Notes under the pieces: generated by a model
The model's input: the letters and a program-made list of their open reading frames with translations, nothing else
Told to the model about the DNA's origin: nothing
Databases searched by the model: none
Made by a program: the position numbers and the translations under genes
Part shown: positions 9,707 to 18,262 of the stretch, piece by piece
Layout: each line of letters begins with the position of its first letter
Numbering within the stretch: the stretch's first letter is position 1
Source of the DNA: JAVBMU01 sp031551755
GTDB taxonomy: Bacteria; Actinomycetota; Actinomycetes; Actinomycetales; Cellulomonadaceae
Assembly: GCA_031551755.1 (NCBI GenBank)
Contig: JAVBNE010000058.1
Coordinates: 1-64,000 of the forward strand
Direction: 5' to 3'
DNA length: 64,000 nucleotides

Positions 9707-10897
9707 ATGAAGCTGTCCCGACCCGCCCTGCTCACCGCCACCCTCCTGACCGGCGCCAGCGTCGCCGCATGCACACCGAACTCCCCCGCCGGCGGGGACG
9801 GTCCCGCCACCCTGACCGTGAAGTCGACCGCTGAGGAATGCACGGTGTCGGCCGACACCGCACCGTCGGGAAACGTGGTGTTCTCGGTGACCAACGGTGG
9901 CAATGAGGTCACCGAGTTCTACCTGCTGGCCGCCGACGGGCTGCGAATCGTCTCGGAGGTGGAGAATATCGGCCCTGGGATCACCCGGGACCTCGTCCTC
10001 GCCGCGAAGCCCGGTGAGTACATAACCGCCTGCAAGCCCGGCATGGTCGGCGACGGCATCCGCGCCAAGTTTACTGTGACCGACTCGGGTGCCGACGTGG
10101 CGCCGACCGGCGAGGTCGCCGAACAGATCGAGGCGGCCAGCACCCTCTACGTCGCCTACGTCAAGGACCAGACCGAGCAACTCCTGACCGGCACCGAGGA
10201 GTTCGTCAAGGCCTACAAGGCCAATGATGACGCTGCGGCCAAGGACCTGTACGCCCCGGTCCGGGCCCACTGGGAGCGGATCGAACCGGTCGCCGAGTCC
10301 TTCGGCGACCTCGACCCACGCATGGACCTGCGCGAAGCCGACCTGGCCGAGGGGCAGGAATGGACCGGGTGGCATCTGCTGGAGAAGGATCTCTGGCAGC
10401 CGCAACCGGCCGCGAACGGTGGGATCGCCTACACACCGCTGACCGCCGCGCAACGCACCCAGTACGCCGACCAACTCCTCGCCGACACCCAGGAGCTGTA
10501 CGACCGCACGCACTCCGCCGACTTCGCCGAGCAGATCGACGCCTCGGCGATCGGCAACGGCGCGAAGGGCCTGCTCGACGAGGTCGCCACCGGCAAGGTG
10601 ACCGGTGAGGAGGAGATCTGGTCGCATACCGACCTCTGGGACTTCCAGGCGAATGTCGACGGCGCCAAGGTCGCCTATGAGGGCCTGCGCGACGTCGTGG
10701 CGACCAAGGATGCGAACCTCGCCAAAGAACTCGACGAACGCTTCACGTCGCTGCAGTCGCTGCTCGACCAGTACCGCGACGGCGAAGGCTTCGTGTCCTA
10801 CACGACGCTGACTCCAGGCCAGGTCAAGGAACTATCGACGGCGGTCGATGCCCTCGGCGAACCGCTCGCCCAACTCACCGCGACCGTCGTGCTATGA
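9707..10897 (+). CDS. efeO: EfeO iron-binding lipoprotein (cupredoxin plus M75 imelysin domains)
   Basis: Extracytoplasmic iron-handling partner of EfeU and EfeB. A lipoprotein signal peptide ends in the lipobox SVAAC (about residues 18-22), so the protein should be anchored by a lipidated Cys. Residues about 35-130 form an EfeO-type cupredoxin domain. The rest is the M75 peptidase-like four-helix domain with the family HxxE motif, seen as HWERIEP (about residue 188). At 396 aa it is the full-length form. AAGGAAG lies upstream of ATG 9707. Its stop overlaps the efeB start (ATGA). Confidence 0.94.
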   Translation: MKLSRPALLTATLLTGASVAACTPNSPAGGDGPATLTVKSTAEECTVSADTAPSGNVVFSVTNGGNEVTEFYLLAADGLRIVSEVENIGPGITRDLVLAAKPGEYITACKPGMVGDGIRAKFTVTDSGADVAPTGEVAEQIEAASTLYVAYVKDQTEQLLTGTEEFVKAYKANDDAAAKDLYAPVRAHWERIEPVAESFGDLDPRMDLREADLAEGQEWTGWHLLEKDLWQPQPAANGGIAYTPLTAAQRTQYADQLLADTQELYDRTHSADFAEQIDASAIGNGAKGLLDEVATGKVTGEEEIWSHTDLWDFQANVDGAKVAYEGLRDVVATKDANLAKELDERFTSLQSLLDQYRDGEGFVSYTTLTPGQVKELSTAVDALGEPLAQLTATVVL

Positions 10898-12318
10898 GTG
10901 CGCACACTCCCGGCACACAGGACGGCCCCACCGCGCAGGCCGGCCCGGCACCCGCCGCGCGACCATCGCCCGGCGCAAAACCCAGCCTGGTGACCACCGG
11001 CTCCGACACCGCCGACTCGTCCGGTGAAAATCGCGGCCTCTCCCGTCGGGCGCTGCTCGGCGGCCTGATCGGGGCCGGCCTCGCGGGAGGTTTCGTGGGT
11101 GGCGTGGCCACGGGGCGCGCCACCGCCGCCACCCCGGTCGCCACGACGGCTGGCGTCGTGCCCTTCACCGGTCCGCATCAGGCAGGCATCGTCACTCCAG
11201 CCCAGGACCGCCTGCATTTCGCCACCTGGGACCTGACGACCGAATCGCGCGACGAAGTGATCCGACTGCTGCAGGCGTGGACGGCAGCGGCCGCCCGGAT
11301 GACCGCCGGCAAGCCCGCTGGGGAGTTCGGACCCCTCTCGGGACCCTACGACGCCCCACCGGACGACACCGGCGAAGCGCTCGACCTGCCCGCGTCAAAC
11401 CTGACGATCACGATCGGTTTCGGTCCGTCGTTCTTCCGGACCGCCGACGGCACCGACCGGTTCGGCATCGCCGATCGGCAACCCGAACTCCTCCAGGACC
11501 TGCCACATTTCCCGGGCGACATGCTCGAGGAGGCTCGATGCGGTGGCGACCTGGCCGTCCAGGCCTGTGCGGACGACCCTCAGGTGGCCGTGCATGCGAT
11601 CCGCAATCTGGCTCGGATCGCCTTCGGCACCGCCTCCGTGCGGTGGAGCCAGCTCGGCTACGGCCGGACCTCCTCGACCTCGACCTCGCAGTTGACCCCG
11701 CGCAACCTTTTCGGTTTCAAGGACGGCACCGCCAACCTCAAGGCCGAGGAGCAGGCGGAAACGGCGAAGCATCTGTGGGTGGCAGCCGACGACGACCCCC
11801 GGGCCGACTGGCTCGCTGGTGGGAGCTATCTGGTGGGCCGGCGCATCCGGATGACCATCGAAACGTGGGACCGGACGTCCCTGCGCGAACAGGAGGCAGT
11901 GACCGGTAGGACGAAGGGAGAGGGCGGTCCGATGTCCGGGGGCACGGAGTTCACCGAACCGGATTTCAGCGCTACCGGCCGTGGCGGAGTTCCCTTGATC
12001 GACCCGGCATCGCACGTCGCGTTGGCCCATCCCTCGGCGAACGGCGGTGCCCGCATGTTGCGGCGGGGATACAACTACACCGACGGGTCCGACGGCCTTG
12101 GACGGTTGGATGCCGGCCTGTTCTTCCTCGCCTATGTGCGCAACCCCGCGACCCAGTACATCCCTATGCAGACCAAGATGGCACAACGGGACCTGCTCGT
12201 GGAGTACCTGCGGCACACCGGTTCCGGCCTCTGGGCCGTTCCCCCCGGGGTTGCCGGCGACCCGACCACCGGGCTCCCCCGCCAGGGTGCCTACCTGGGA
12301 GAACACATCTTTGCCTGA
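10894..12318 (+). CDS. efeB: EfeB, Tat-exported DyP-type haem peroxidase
   Basis: Oxidises ferrous iron or haem substrates outside the membrane to drive EfeU uptake. The N-terminus has a twin-arginine signal (LSRRALLGGLIG at about 49-60, then AGGFVGGVATG), preceded by an unusually long 45-residue Pro/Ala-rich n-region. The DyP signature GFKDGTAN lies near 274-281, with its catalytic Asp. The proximal haem His is probably His374 in ASHVALAHP. Length (474 aa) is slightly above typical because of the n-region. It starts in an ATGA overlap with efeO. Export would depend on Tat, whose TatB is at 39000-39338. Confidence 0.95.
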   Translation: MSAHTPGTQDGPTAQAGPAPAARPSPGAKPSLVTTGSDTADSSGENRGLSRRALLGGLIGAGLAGGFVGGVATGRATAATPVATTAGVVPFTGPHQAGIVTPAQDRLHFATWDLTTESRDEVIRLLQAWTAAAARMTAGKPAGEFGPLSGPYDAPPDDTGEALDLPASNLTITIGFGPSFFRTADGTDRFGIADRQPELLQDLPHFPGDMLEEARCGGDLAVQACADDPQVAVHAIRNLARIAFGTASVRWSQLGYGRTSSTSTSQLTPRNLFGFKDGTANLKAEEQAETAKHLWVAADDDPRADWLAGGSYLVGRRIRMTIETWDRTSLREQEAVTGRTKGEGGPMSGGTEFTEPDFSATGRGGVPLIDPASHVALAHPSANGGARMLRRGYNYTDGSDGLGRLDAGLFFLAYVRNPATQYIPMQTKMAQRDLLVEYLRHTGSGLWAVPPGVAGDPTTGLPRQGAYLGEHIFA

Positions 12319-12330
12319 AACCTCAGGCGG

Positions 12331-12336
12331 TAGAGT
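12331..12336 (+). promoter_or_regulatory. Candidate -10 box for the 69-aa membrane ORF
   Basis: TAGAGT ends 7 nt before GTG 12344, in the same geometry as the other leaderless candidates in this window. Confidence 0.35.
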
Positions 12337-12343
12337 GATCACG

Positions 12344-12553
12344 GTGCCTGTCACCGCGTTGGCGACCTTCGCGGCCCCCGGGCTGGTCGTGGTACTGGTG
12401 GCCTCTCTCAGGGTCGACGGGCGCGCGGTGCTGGTCGCGGTCGGGGCGCTCGTGGCCGCTCGGCATGCTGCCTGGCACCTGGGATGCCGGCCTGGAACCG
12501 GAAGGCCCCGGATGCCCCGTTCTTACCCGGCGGAGGACCTCTTTGAGCGATAG
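12344..12553 (+). CDS. Small membrane ORF, possibly an AzlD C-terminal remnant
   Basis: The 69-codon frame starts at GTG 12344. It encodes two hydrophobic stretches (VTALATFAAPGLVVVLVASL and AVLVAVGALVAARHAAW) and a basic, Pro-rich tail. The pattern faintly recalls the last two helices of AzlD, the small subunit of branched-chain amino acid exporters, but it is far too short for AzlD (about 100 aa) and no azlC is nearby. The TAGAGT box 7 nt upstream favours a real transcript. It could be a remnant or a chance ORF. Its 3' end overlaps a minus-strand ORF by 31 bp. Confidence 0.35.
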   Translation: MPVTALATFAAPGLVVVLVASLRVDGRAVLVAVGALVAARHAAWHLGCRPGTGRPRMPRSYPAEDLFER

Positions 12554-12705
12554 ATTCGCACGAGCAGCAGCCCGCAAGTCACCGCTCCGACAACGACGCC
12601 AATGGCAAGCCAATTGCGAACTACAGTTTCTCCCTGCAGGCGACAGGCAGCATCTATTGCCGACAGCTCACTGCCGGGAAGCGCGCGCTTCCGAGCCGAA
12701 CTCAT
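12523..12705 (-). CDS. Small single-helix membrane ORF
   Basis: A 60-codon minus-strand frame from ATG 12705. It ends in one clear transmembrane helix (NWLAIGVVVGAVTCGLLLV) followed by a basic tail (RIYRSKRSSAG), so the C-terminus should be cytosolic. There is no good ribosome binding site at the ATG. It overlaps the end of the broken membrane gene at 12668-12927 and may have been co-transcribed with it. I do not recognise a family. Confidence 0.35.
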   Translation of the reverse strand: MSSARKRALPGSELSAIDAACRLQGETVVRNWLAIGVVVGAVTCGLLLVRIYRSKRSSAG

Positions 12706-12927
12706 CGCAGAACCACACGTCAGTCACAACCGGGGCAACCAAGAACACCAGCGCGATTACTTGGCCGAGCAAACCGGCTAAGCCAATGATGACGGCGATT
12801 CTCCACCCGGACCTCCTGCTCGCGACGATCGTGAGCGCGACAATAGCGACGGAGATGAGAAGCAGAGGCCCACAAAAAGCCAGGACAAGGCAAAAGGTGC
12901 ATAGGTCGATGCCGCTGGTTCGTTCAC
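12668..12927 (-). pseudogene. Frameshifted two-helix membrane protein gene
   Basis: Starting at GTG 12927 the minus strand reads MNEPAASTYAPF and then loses sense. The neighbouring frame has no ATG, GTG or TTG start but encodes two strong membrane helices (LVLAFCGPLLLISVAIVAL and IAVIIGLAGLLGQVIALV), then a Trp/Cys/Asp tail ending at 12668. The switch falls at a run of four T residues (plus-strand AAAA 12892-12895). Restoring a fifth T joins both parts into one frame of about 85 codons. This is either a decayed gene or a sequencing or assembly error in a homopolymer. No known family is recognised. Confidence 0.5.
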
Positions 12928-12996
12928 AAGCGCACCCAATCCCCCGAGCCGTGGCTCTCAGTAGTGCACAAGACCGTAACAGGCAATAGATCGAGG

Positions 12997-14424
12997 CTAG
13001 TGGTGGAGCATCCGCGCGACCTCAGCGATCGAGCCGGTCAACGACGGATACACCGTGAACGCCGAGGCCACGTTGTCCACCGTCAGCCGGTGGGCCACGG
13101 CCAGGGTGATCGGGAAGATCAGCTCACTTGCCCGCGGCGCCACCACGACTCCGCCAAGCACAATGCCGGTCTCCGGATGGGCGAAGAGTTTGACGAACCC
13201 GTCGCTCATGCCCAGCATCTTCGCGCGCGGATTGCGCGCCAACGGCAAGGTGGCCGTTGAAAACCGCACGTCCTCAGCCCTCAGTGAATCCTCCCCGTGC
13301 CCAACTGTGGCGATCTCCGGTGCCGTGAAGATGTTCGAGGCGACCGAACGCAAAGAGATCGGGCTAACCGCATCACCGAGCGCATGGGACATCGCGATCC
13401 GCCCCTGCATGGCCGCCACCGACGCCAGGGGCAACACGCCCGTGCAGTCGCCGGCCGCATAGACGCCCCGCGCAGAGGTCCGCGACACCTTGTCCACCTC
13501 GATGTGCCCACTCGCCGTGAGCCGAATCCCGGCCTCGGCCAATCCGAGCCCCTGGGTCGACGGCACCGATCCAACCGCCATCAGCACATGGGATCCCTCG
13601 ACCACACGGCCGTCGGCCAGCGTGACAGCGACACCATCGGCGGTGCGCACGGCAGATTCCGCGCGCGACTTGGACATGACCGTCATCCCCCGGCCCCGGA
13701 ACACACCTTCAATGAGTTCGGCAGCATCGGCGTCCTCGCCGGGAAGCACCCGGTCGCGTGAGGAGACCAGCACAACATCGGTACCGAGCGCATGGAATGC
13801 GCTGGCGAACTCGGCGCCGGTCACACCGGAGCCGACAACGATCAGCTTGTGTGGCATCTGCGTCAAGTTGTAGAGCTGTGTCCACGTCAGGATGCGTTCA
13901 CCGTCAGGAACCGCAGTGGGCAGTACCCGTGGGGTCGCGCCGACGGCCAGGAGGATCGCGTCGGCGTCGAAGGACTGGGTGCCGCCGGTAGCGTCCACGA
14001 TCACCCGGTCGGCACCGTCCAGCCGCCCCTCGCCCATCACCACCCGCACACCCTCGCGTTCCAGGCGCCCACGGATATCGGCGGACTGGGCGGCAGCGAG
14101 CGCCAGCACACGAGCATTGACCGCCTCGAGGTCGATGACCTCGCGCCGCGCATCCCGGTCGACAGTCGCGGCACCCGAGACCCGCACACCAAGGCTCGAT
14201 GCCCGCTCGGCGTCGGTCATCCACTCGGCGGTCGCAATCAGCGTCTTCGACGGGACGGCATCGGTCAGGACGGCGGATCCGCCGAGTCCCTGCCGTTCCA
14301 CCACGGTGACGTCGGCGCCCAGCCGGTGCGCCACCAACGCTGCCTCGTAACCGCCCGGGCCACCGCCAATGATGACAATACGGTTTGATCGGACGTCTTC
14401 GTCTTGGTTCCTCACGGATGCCAT
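12997..14424 (-). CDS. lpdA: NAD(P)H-quinone dehydrogenase of the LpdA type (disulfide-less lipoamide dehydrogenase fold)
   Basis: FAD flavoenzyme of the class I pyridine nucleotide-disulfide fold. The FAD site is IIGGGPGGYEAAL (about 18-30), the NAD(P) site is VVGSGVTGAEFASAF, and YAAGDCTG is the second FAD motif. Where lipoamide dehydrogenases have GGTCLNVGCIPSK, this protein has GGSAVLTDAVPSK (48-60): both redox Cys positions are Ala51 and Ala56. That is the hallmark of mycobacterial LpdA (Rv3303c), which reduces quinones rather than lipoamide. The C-terminal dimerisation domain is complete. It starts at ATG 14424, divergent from the PNP gene, as in the M. tuberculosis order. Confidence 0.93.
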   Translation of the reverse strand: MASVRNQDEDVRSNRIVIIGGGPGGYEAALVAHRLGADVTVVERQGLGGSAVLTDAVPSKTLIATAEWMTDAERASSLGVRVSGAATVDRDARREVIDLEAVNARVLALAAAQSADIRGRLEREGVRVVMGEGRLDGADRVIVDATGGTQSFDADAILLAVGATPRVLPTAVPDGERILTWTQLYNLTQMPHKLIVVGSGVTGAEFASAFHALGTDVVLVSSRDRVLPGEDADAAELIEGVFRGRGMTVMSKSRAESAVRTADGVAVTLADGRVVEGSHVLMAVGSVPSTQGLGLAEAGIRLTASGHIEVDKVSRTSARGVYAAGDCTGVLPLASVAAMQGRIAMSHALGDAVSPISLRSVASNIFTAPEIATVGHGEDSLRAEDVRFSTATLPLARNPRAKMLGMSDGFVKLFAHPETGIVLGGVVVAPRASELIFPITLAVAHRLTVDNVASAFTVYPSLTGSIAEVARMLHH

Positions 14425-14458
14425 TGTGGCTCACCGGACCGCCAGGCGAGGAACCGGT

Positions 14459-14464
14459 TAGCCT
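14459..14464 (+). promoter_or_regulatory. Candidate -10 box for leaderless PNP mRNA
   Basis: TAGCCT ends 7 nt before ATG 14472, and there is no Shine-Dalgarno. It lies in the 47-bp divergent gap with lpdA. Confidence 0.5.
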
Positions 14465-14471
14465 GTCGAGC

Positions 14472-15311
14472 ATGACGACATCGCTGTCCCTCGATGACCC
14501 GGCCACCGATCCGTTCGAGGTCGCCCGGGAAGCGGCCGATGTCATAGCTACCCACACCGGGGTGAGCGGTCACGACATCGCGTTGGTCCTGGGCTCCGGC
14601 TGGGGTGGGGCCGCTGAGCTGCTGGGTGAGGTCGTCGGCGAGGTGGAGACCGAGCTCATTCCCGGGTTCAGTGCCCCTGCCGTGGCCGGTCATGTCGCCA
14701 CCACGCGTTCCATCCGGATCGATCGGGTGGACGGCTCAGTGCGCCATGCACTCGTGATCGGCTCCCGCACCCACCTCTATGAGGGGACCGGGGTGCGACG
14801 GGTCGCCCACGGGATCCGCACCGCGGCCGCCACGGGCGCCGACACGGTCATCTTGACCAATGGCTGCGGGGGGCTCAACGCGGCGTGGGGTCCGGGGACT
14901 CCCGTGCTCATCTCCGACCACCTGAACCTCACCGGCCGCAGCCCGTTGGAGGGGCCGACCTTCGTGGACCTGACGGACCTGTACTCGGCTCGGCTGCGCG
15001 ATCTCGCCCGGCAGGTCGACCCGGGGCTGCCGGAAGGCGTGTACGCGCAGTTCCCCGGCCCGCATTACGAGACCCCGTCCGAGGTGCGGATGGCCGGGAT
15101 CATGGGCGCCGACCTGGTGGGCATGTCCACCGCGATCGAGGCGATCGCCGCACGGCAAGCGGGCCTCGAGATCCTCGGCATCTCGCTGGTGACGAACCTG
15201 GCGGCCGGGGTGGGCGCGAACCCGTTGTCCCATGCGGAGGTCATCGAGGCGGGCGCGGCGGCCGGGCCGCGGATCAGCTCGCTGCTGGCCGAGATCGCCC
15301 GCAAGATCTGA
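14472..15311 (+). CDS. punA: Purine nucleoside phosphorylase, trimeric class
   Basis: Phosphorolysis of purine (deoxy)nucleosides to base and (deoxy)ribose 1-phosphate. The sequence follows the trimeric PNP family: LVLGSGWGG (phosphate loop), RTHLYEGTG, TNGCGGLNAAWGPGT, the SDHLNLTG region, GPHYETPSEVRM (purine-binding Glu) and SLVTNLAAG near the C-terminus (Asn for 6-oxopurines). At 279 aa the length is typical. ATG 14472 is chosen because of the TAGCCT box and the N-terminal alignment; the longer in-frame start at 14385 would extend into the lpdA gene. Its TGA overlaps the next ATG by 1 bp, coupling it to the mutase. Confidence 0.94.
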   Translation: MTTSLSLDDPATDPFEVAREAADVIATHTGVSGHDIALVLGSGWGGAAELLGEVVGEVETELIPGFSAPAVAGHVATTRSIRIDRVDGSVRHALVIGSRTHLYEGTGVRRVAHGIRTAAATGADTVILTNGCGGLNAAWGPGTPVLISDHLNLTGRSPLEGPTFVDLTDLYSARLRDLARQVDPGLPEGVYAQFPGPHYETPSEVRMAGIMGADLVGMSTAIEAIAARQAGLEILGISLVTNLAAGVGANPLSHAEVIEAGAAAGPRISSLLAEIARKI

Positions 15312-17206
15312 TGGTGAACACACCCCTGAACGAGGTCATCCGGGCGGCAGAGCAATGGATCGCCGACGATGTCGACCCCGCCGACCAGGAAGAACTCCGC
15401 CGGCTGATCGACACGGCCCGGAGCGGGGCCGTGTTCGGCCGCAGAGCCGAGACCGGCGGCCCCTCGGCTGAAGGTGGCTCAGCGACCGATGGTCACCCTG
15501 CGGATGACGGCAACCCCGCGGCAACCGATGGGGCGGCGGTGCTGGAGGGAGCAAACGCTCGAGCCGCCGCCGAGGAACTGCGCGACCGGTTCGCGGCCGA
15601 TTTGCAGTTCGGCACCGCTGGTTTACGCGGGGCGATGGCGGCCGGCCGCAACCGCATGAACCGCGCGGTTGTCATCCGGGCGGCAGCCGGGTTGGCCGCC
15701 TACCTCACGGCCGCCCTCGACGAGTCCGCCGCCCCGCCCATCGTCGTGGTGGGCTACGACGCCCGGCGGCATTCCGAGACCTTCGCACACGACACGGCGG
15801 CCGTCCTGACGGCCGCCGGGATCTCGGTCTCCCTGCTCCCGTCCGCGCTCCCGACGCCAGTCCTGGCCTTCGCCGTTCGCCGGCTGTCGGCCGATGCCGG
15901 GGTGATGGTCACCGCGAGCCACAACCCCCCGCAGGACAACGGCTACAAGGTCTATCTCGGCGGGCGGGTGGTCACAGACTCGGGTCAGGGGGCGCAGATC
16001 GTGCCCCCGTTCGACGAGCGGATCGCTACCGCCATCGCGGCCGTCGGCCCTGCACGCACGGTTCCCCGGGCGACCAGCGGCTGGCAGGTGTTGGACTCCA
16101 CGCTGCATGAGGAGTACATCGGCTCGGTGCTTACCCGGGCCGATGGCGCGCCTCGAGATCTGCGGATCGTCACCACCTCGCTGCACGGGGTGGGGGCAGC
16201 GACGCTCGCGCGGGTGCTCGCCGGCGCCGGGTTCACCGACGTGATCCCAGTGACCGAACAACGTGACCCCGATCCGGCCTTCCCGTCGGTGGCGTTCCCG
16301 AACCCCGAGGAGCCGGGCGCCATCGACCTGGCGCTCTCCTATGCCCAGGAAACCGGCGCCGACTTGGTAATCGCGAATGACCCCGATGCCGACCGCTGCG
16401 CGGCCGCCGTCCGCGACCCCCGGGCCGCGATCGCCCGCGGGCCGGAGACCGCACGCACCTTCGGTTGGCGGATGCTGCACGGCGATGAGGTGGGGGCCCT
16501 ATTGGGGCAGGACGCCGCGGACCGTGGGGTCGACGTGCTGGCGAACTCGATCGTGTCCTCCCGGTTGCTGTCGCGGATCGCGGTCGCCCACCGGGTCTCC
16601 CATGCCACGACGCTCACCGGTTTCAAGTGGATCTCCCGGGTGGTCGGCCTGGGCTTCGGCTATGAGGAAGCGCTCGGCTACTGCACGGACCCGGACCTCG
16701 TGCGAGACAAGGACGGCATCAGCGCGGCGCTGCGGCTGGCCCAGCTGGCCAACCGCCTCAAGGCCGACGGCCGCTCTCTCATCGACGCCTTGGACGACCT
16801 GGCACGTCGCCACGGCCTGTACCTGACGGACCAAATCTCCGCGCGGTTCACCGATCTCAGCGAGATCGGCGCGACCATGGCACGGCTACGATCGGCGCCG
16901 CCTGCCTCCCTGGCAGGGTCACCCGTCTCCTCGGTCACTGATCTGAGCGCGGGTCTCGACGGCCTGCCACCCACGGACGGCGTCCGAATCCTGACCGAGG
17001 ACGACACCCGGGTGATCGTCCGCCCCTCGGGTACCGAACCCAAGGTGAAGTGCTACCTGGAGGTCGTCCTCCCCGTCCCGTCCGGTGCCACGCGCGAGCA
17101 ACTCACCGCCGTCCGGGACTCGGCCCGCGAACGCCTCGACCTCGTCGCCGTCGGTGTTCGGACTGCCCTCGGGCTCGACACCGCGCAAGCGGCGACACGC
17201 GGGTAG
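15311..17206 (+). CDS. Alpha-D-phosphohexomutase family protein, probable phosphopentomutase/phosphoglucomutase (PGM2-like)
   Basis: Moves phosphate between C1 and C5/C6 of sugars. It carries FGTAGLRGAM, the phosphoserine loop TASHNPPQDNGYKVY (Ser203), the metal loop NDPDADR (about 356-362), and the C-terminal phosphate-binding PSGTEPKVK. At 631 aa it is long because of a Gly/Ala/Asp-rich insert at about residues 45-80, before the catalytic core. Position between PNP and DeoC suggests conversion of (deoxy)ribose 1-phosphate to the 5-phosphate, the job of PGM2 relatives; mycobacterial pmmB occupies the same position. The specific substrate is inference. It ends in TAG, which also starts the box proposed for deoC. 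Confidence 0.9.
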   Translation: MVNTPLNEVIRAAEQWIADDVDPADQEELRRLIDTARSGAVFGRRAETGGPSAEGGSATDGHPADDGNPAATDGAAVLEGANARAAAEELRDRFAADLQFGTAGLRGAMAAGRNRMNRAVVIRAAAGLAAYLTAALDESAAPPIVVVGYDARRHSETFAHDTAAVLTAAGISVSLLPSALPTPVLAFAVRRLSADAGVMVTASHNPPQDNGYKVYLGGRVVTDSGQGAQIVPPFDERIATAIAAVGPARTVPRATSGWQVLDSTLHEEYIGSVLTRADGAPRDLRIVTTSLHGVGAATLARVLAGAGFTDVIPVTEQRDPDPAFPSVAFPNPEEPGAIDLALSYAQETGADLVIANDPDADRCAAAVRDPRAAIARGPETARTFGWRMLHGDEVGALLGQDAADRGVDVLANSIVSSRLLSRIAVAHRVSHATTLTGFKWISRVVGLGFGYEEALGYCTDPDLVRDKDGISAALRLAQLANRLKADGRSLIDALDDLARRHGLYLTDQISARFTDLSEIGATMARLRSAPPASLAGSPVSSVTDLSAGLDGLPPTDGVRILTEDDTRVIVRPSGTEPKVKCYLEVVLPVPSGATREQLTAVRDSARERLDLVAVGVRTALGLDTAQAATRG

Positions 17207-17209
17207 CCT
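17204..17209 (+). promoter_or_regulatory. Candidate -10 box for leaderless deoC, built on a stop codon
   Basis: TAGCCT ends 6 nt before ATG 17216. Its TAG is the mutase stop codon, and deoC has no Shine-Dalgarno. Confidence 0.5.
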
Positions 17210-17215
17210 GGCCGG

Positions 17216-18223
17216 ATGACCTCCGCCCCGCCGGCCCAGTCCCCGGGCCGCACCGCGGCCGCCGTTGCCGACCTCGCCCGGTCGGTGGCCGGTACCGACC
17301 TCGACGACGCTGCCTGGCGACGGTTCCTGGGTGCGTTGCCGGGCGTCGACCAGGTGGGTGCCGACGGCCGGGCCGCGGCGCTACGGACCCGATCGATCAA
17401 GACGACATCGAAGGCGTGGGCCCTCGACACGGCGATCTCGATGATCGACCTGACCACCCTCGAAGGGGCCGACACCCCGGGCAAAGTACGGGGTCTCGCG
17501 GCGAAAGCGGTCCGGCCGGAACCGAACGACCCGAGCTGCCCGCGGGTGGCGGCCGTCTGCGTCTACGCCGACATGGTGCCGGTGGCCGTTGAGGCCCTGG
17601 CCGGGACCGGCGTTCACGTGGCCGCCGTTGCCACCGCTTTCCCCTCCGGCCGAGCCTCGCGTGACGTCCGGCTCGCCGATACGGCTGAGGCCGTGCGGGC
17701 GGGAGCCGATGAGATCGACATGGTGATCGACCGGGGTGCGTTCCTCGCCGGTCACTACGCCAAGGTCTATGAGGACATCGTGGCCGTGCGCGCGGCCTGC
17801 CACGCTGACGGTCACGACGCCCATCTCAAGGTCATCCTGGAGACCGGCGAACTGGTCAGCTACGACAACGTCCGGCGGGCCTCCTGGCTCGCGATGCTGG
17901 CCGGCGCCGACTTCATCAAGACCAGCACGGGCAAGGTCAGTCCGGCCGCGACGCTGCCGGTCACCGTGGTCATGTTGGAGGCGGTGCGCGACTTCCGGGC
18001 CGCCACCGGTGTGCAGGTCGGCGTCAAACCCGCCGGTGGTATCCGGACCGCCAAAGACGCCATCTCCTATCTCGTGGCCGTCCATGAGGTCGCCGGAGAA
18101 GACTGGCTGTCTCCCACCTGGTTCCGGTTCGGCGCGTCCTCGCTGCTCAATGACGTTCTGCTGCAACGCAACAAGCTCGCCTCCGGCACCTACTGGGGCG
18201 CCGACTATCTGACCCTCGACTGA
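17216..18223 (+). CDS. deoC: Deoxyribose-phosphate aldolase
   Basis: Cleaves 2-deoxyribose 5-phosphate to acetaldehyde and glyceraldehyde 3-phosphate. The Schiff-base lysine is Lys235 in DFIKTSTGK and the second catalytic lysine is Lys271 in VGVKPAGGIR. The domain begins near residue 70 (SMIDLTTLEGADT), after a 60-residue N-terminal extension also seen in other long-form DeoC proteins (about 330 aa). VCVYADMV and EIDMVID are further family motifs. Following PNP and the mutase, it completes deoxyribose breakdown; the acetaldehyde made could be oxidised by the dehydrogenase encoded 39 bp downstream. Confidence 0.95.
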   Translation: MTSAPPAQSPGRTAAAVADLARSVAGTDLDDAAWRRFLGALPGVDQVGADGRAAALRTRSIKTTSKAWALDTAISMIDLTTLEGADTPGKVRGLAAKAVRPEPNDPSCPRVAAVCVYADMVPVAVEALAGTGVHVAAVATAFPSGRASRDVRLADTAEAVRAGADEIDMVIDRGAFLAGHYAKVYEDIVAVRAACHADGHDAHLKVILETGELVSYDNVRRASWLAMLAGADFIKTSTGKVSPAATLPVTVVMLEAVRDFRAATGVQVGVKPAGGIRTAKDAISYLVAVHEVAGEDWLSPTWFRFGASSLLNDVLLQRNKLASGTYWGADYLTLD

Positions 18224-18262
18224 CCGCCCCGGCGTTCACCTTCGCATCGATCCGAGGAAACC

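Noticed and set aside
12944..12968. Short GAGCC-gt-GGCTC hairpin near the lpdA stop
   Set aside because: Only 5 bp of stem with a 2-nt loop, and no supporting context for a terminator.
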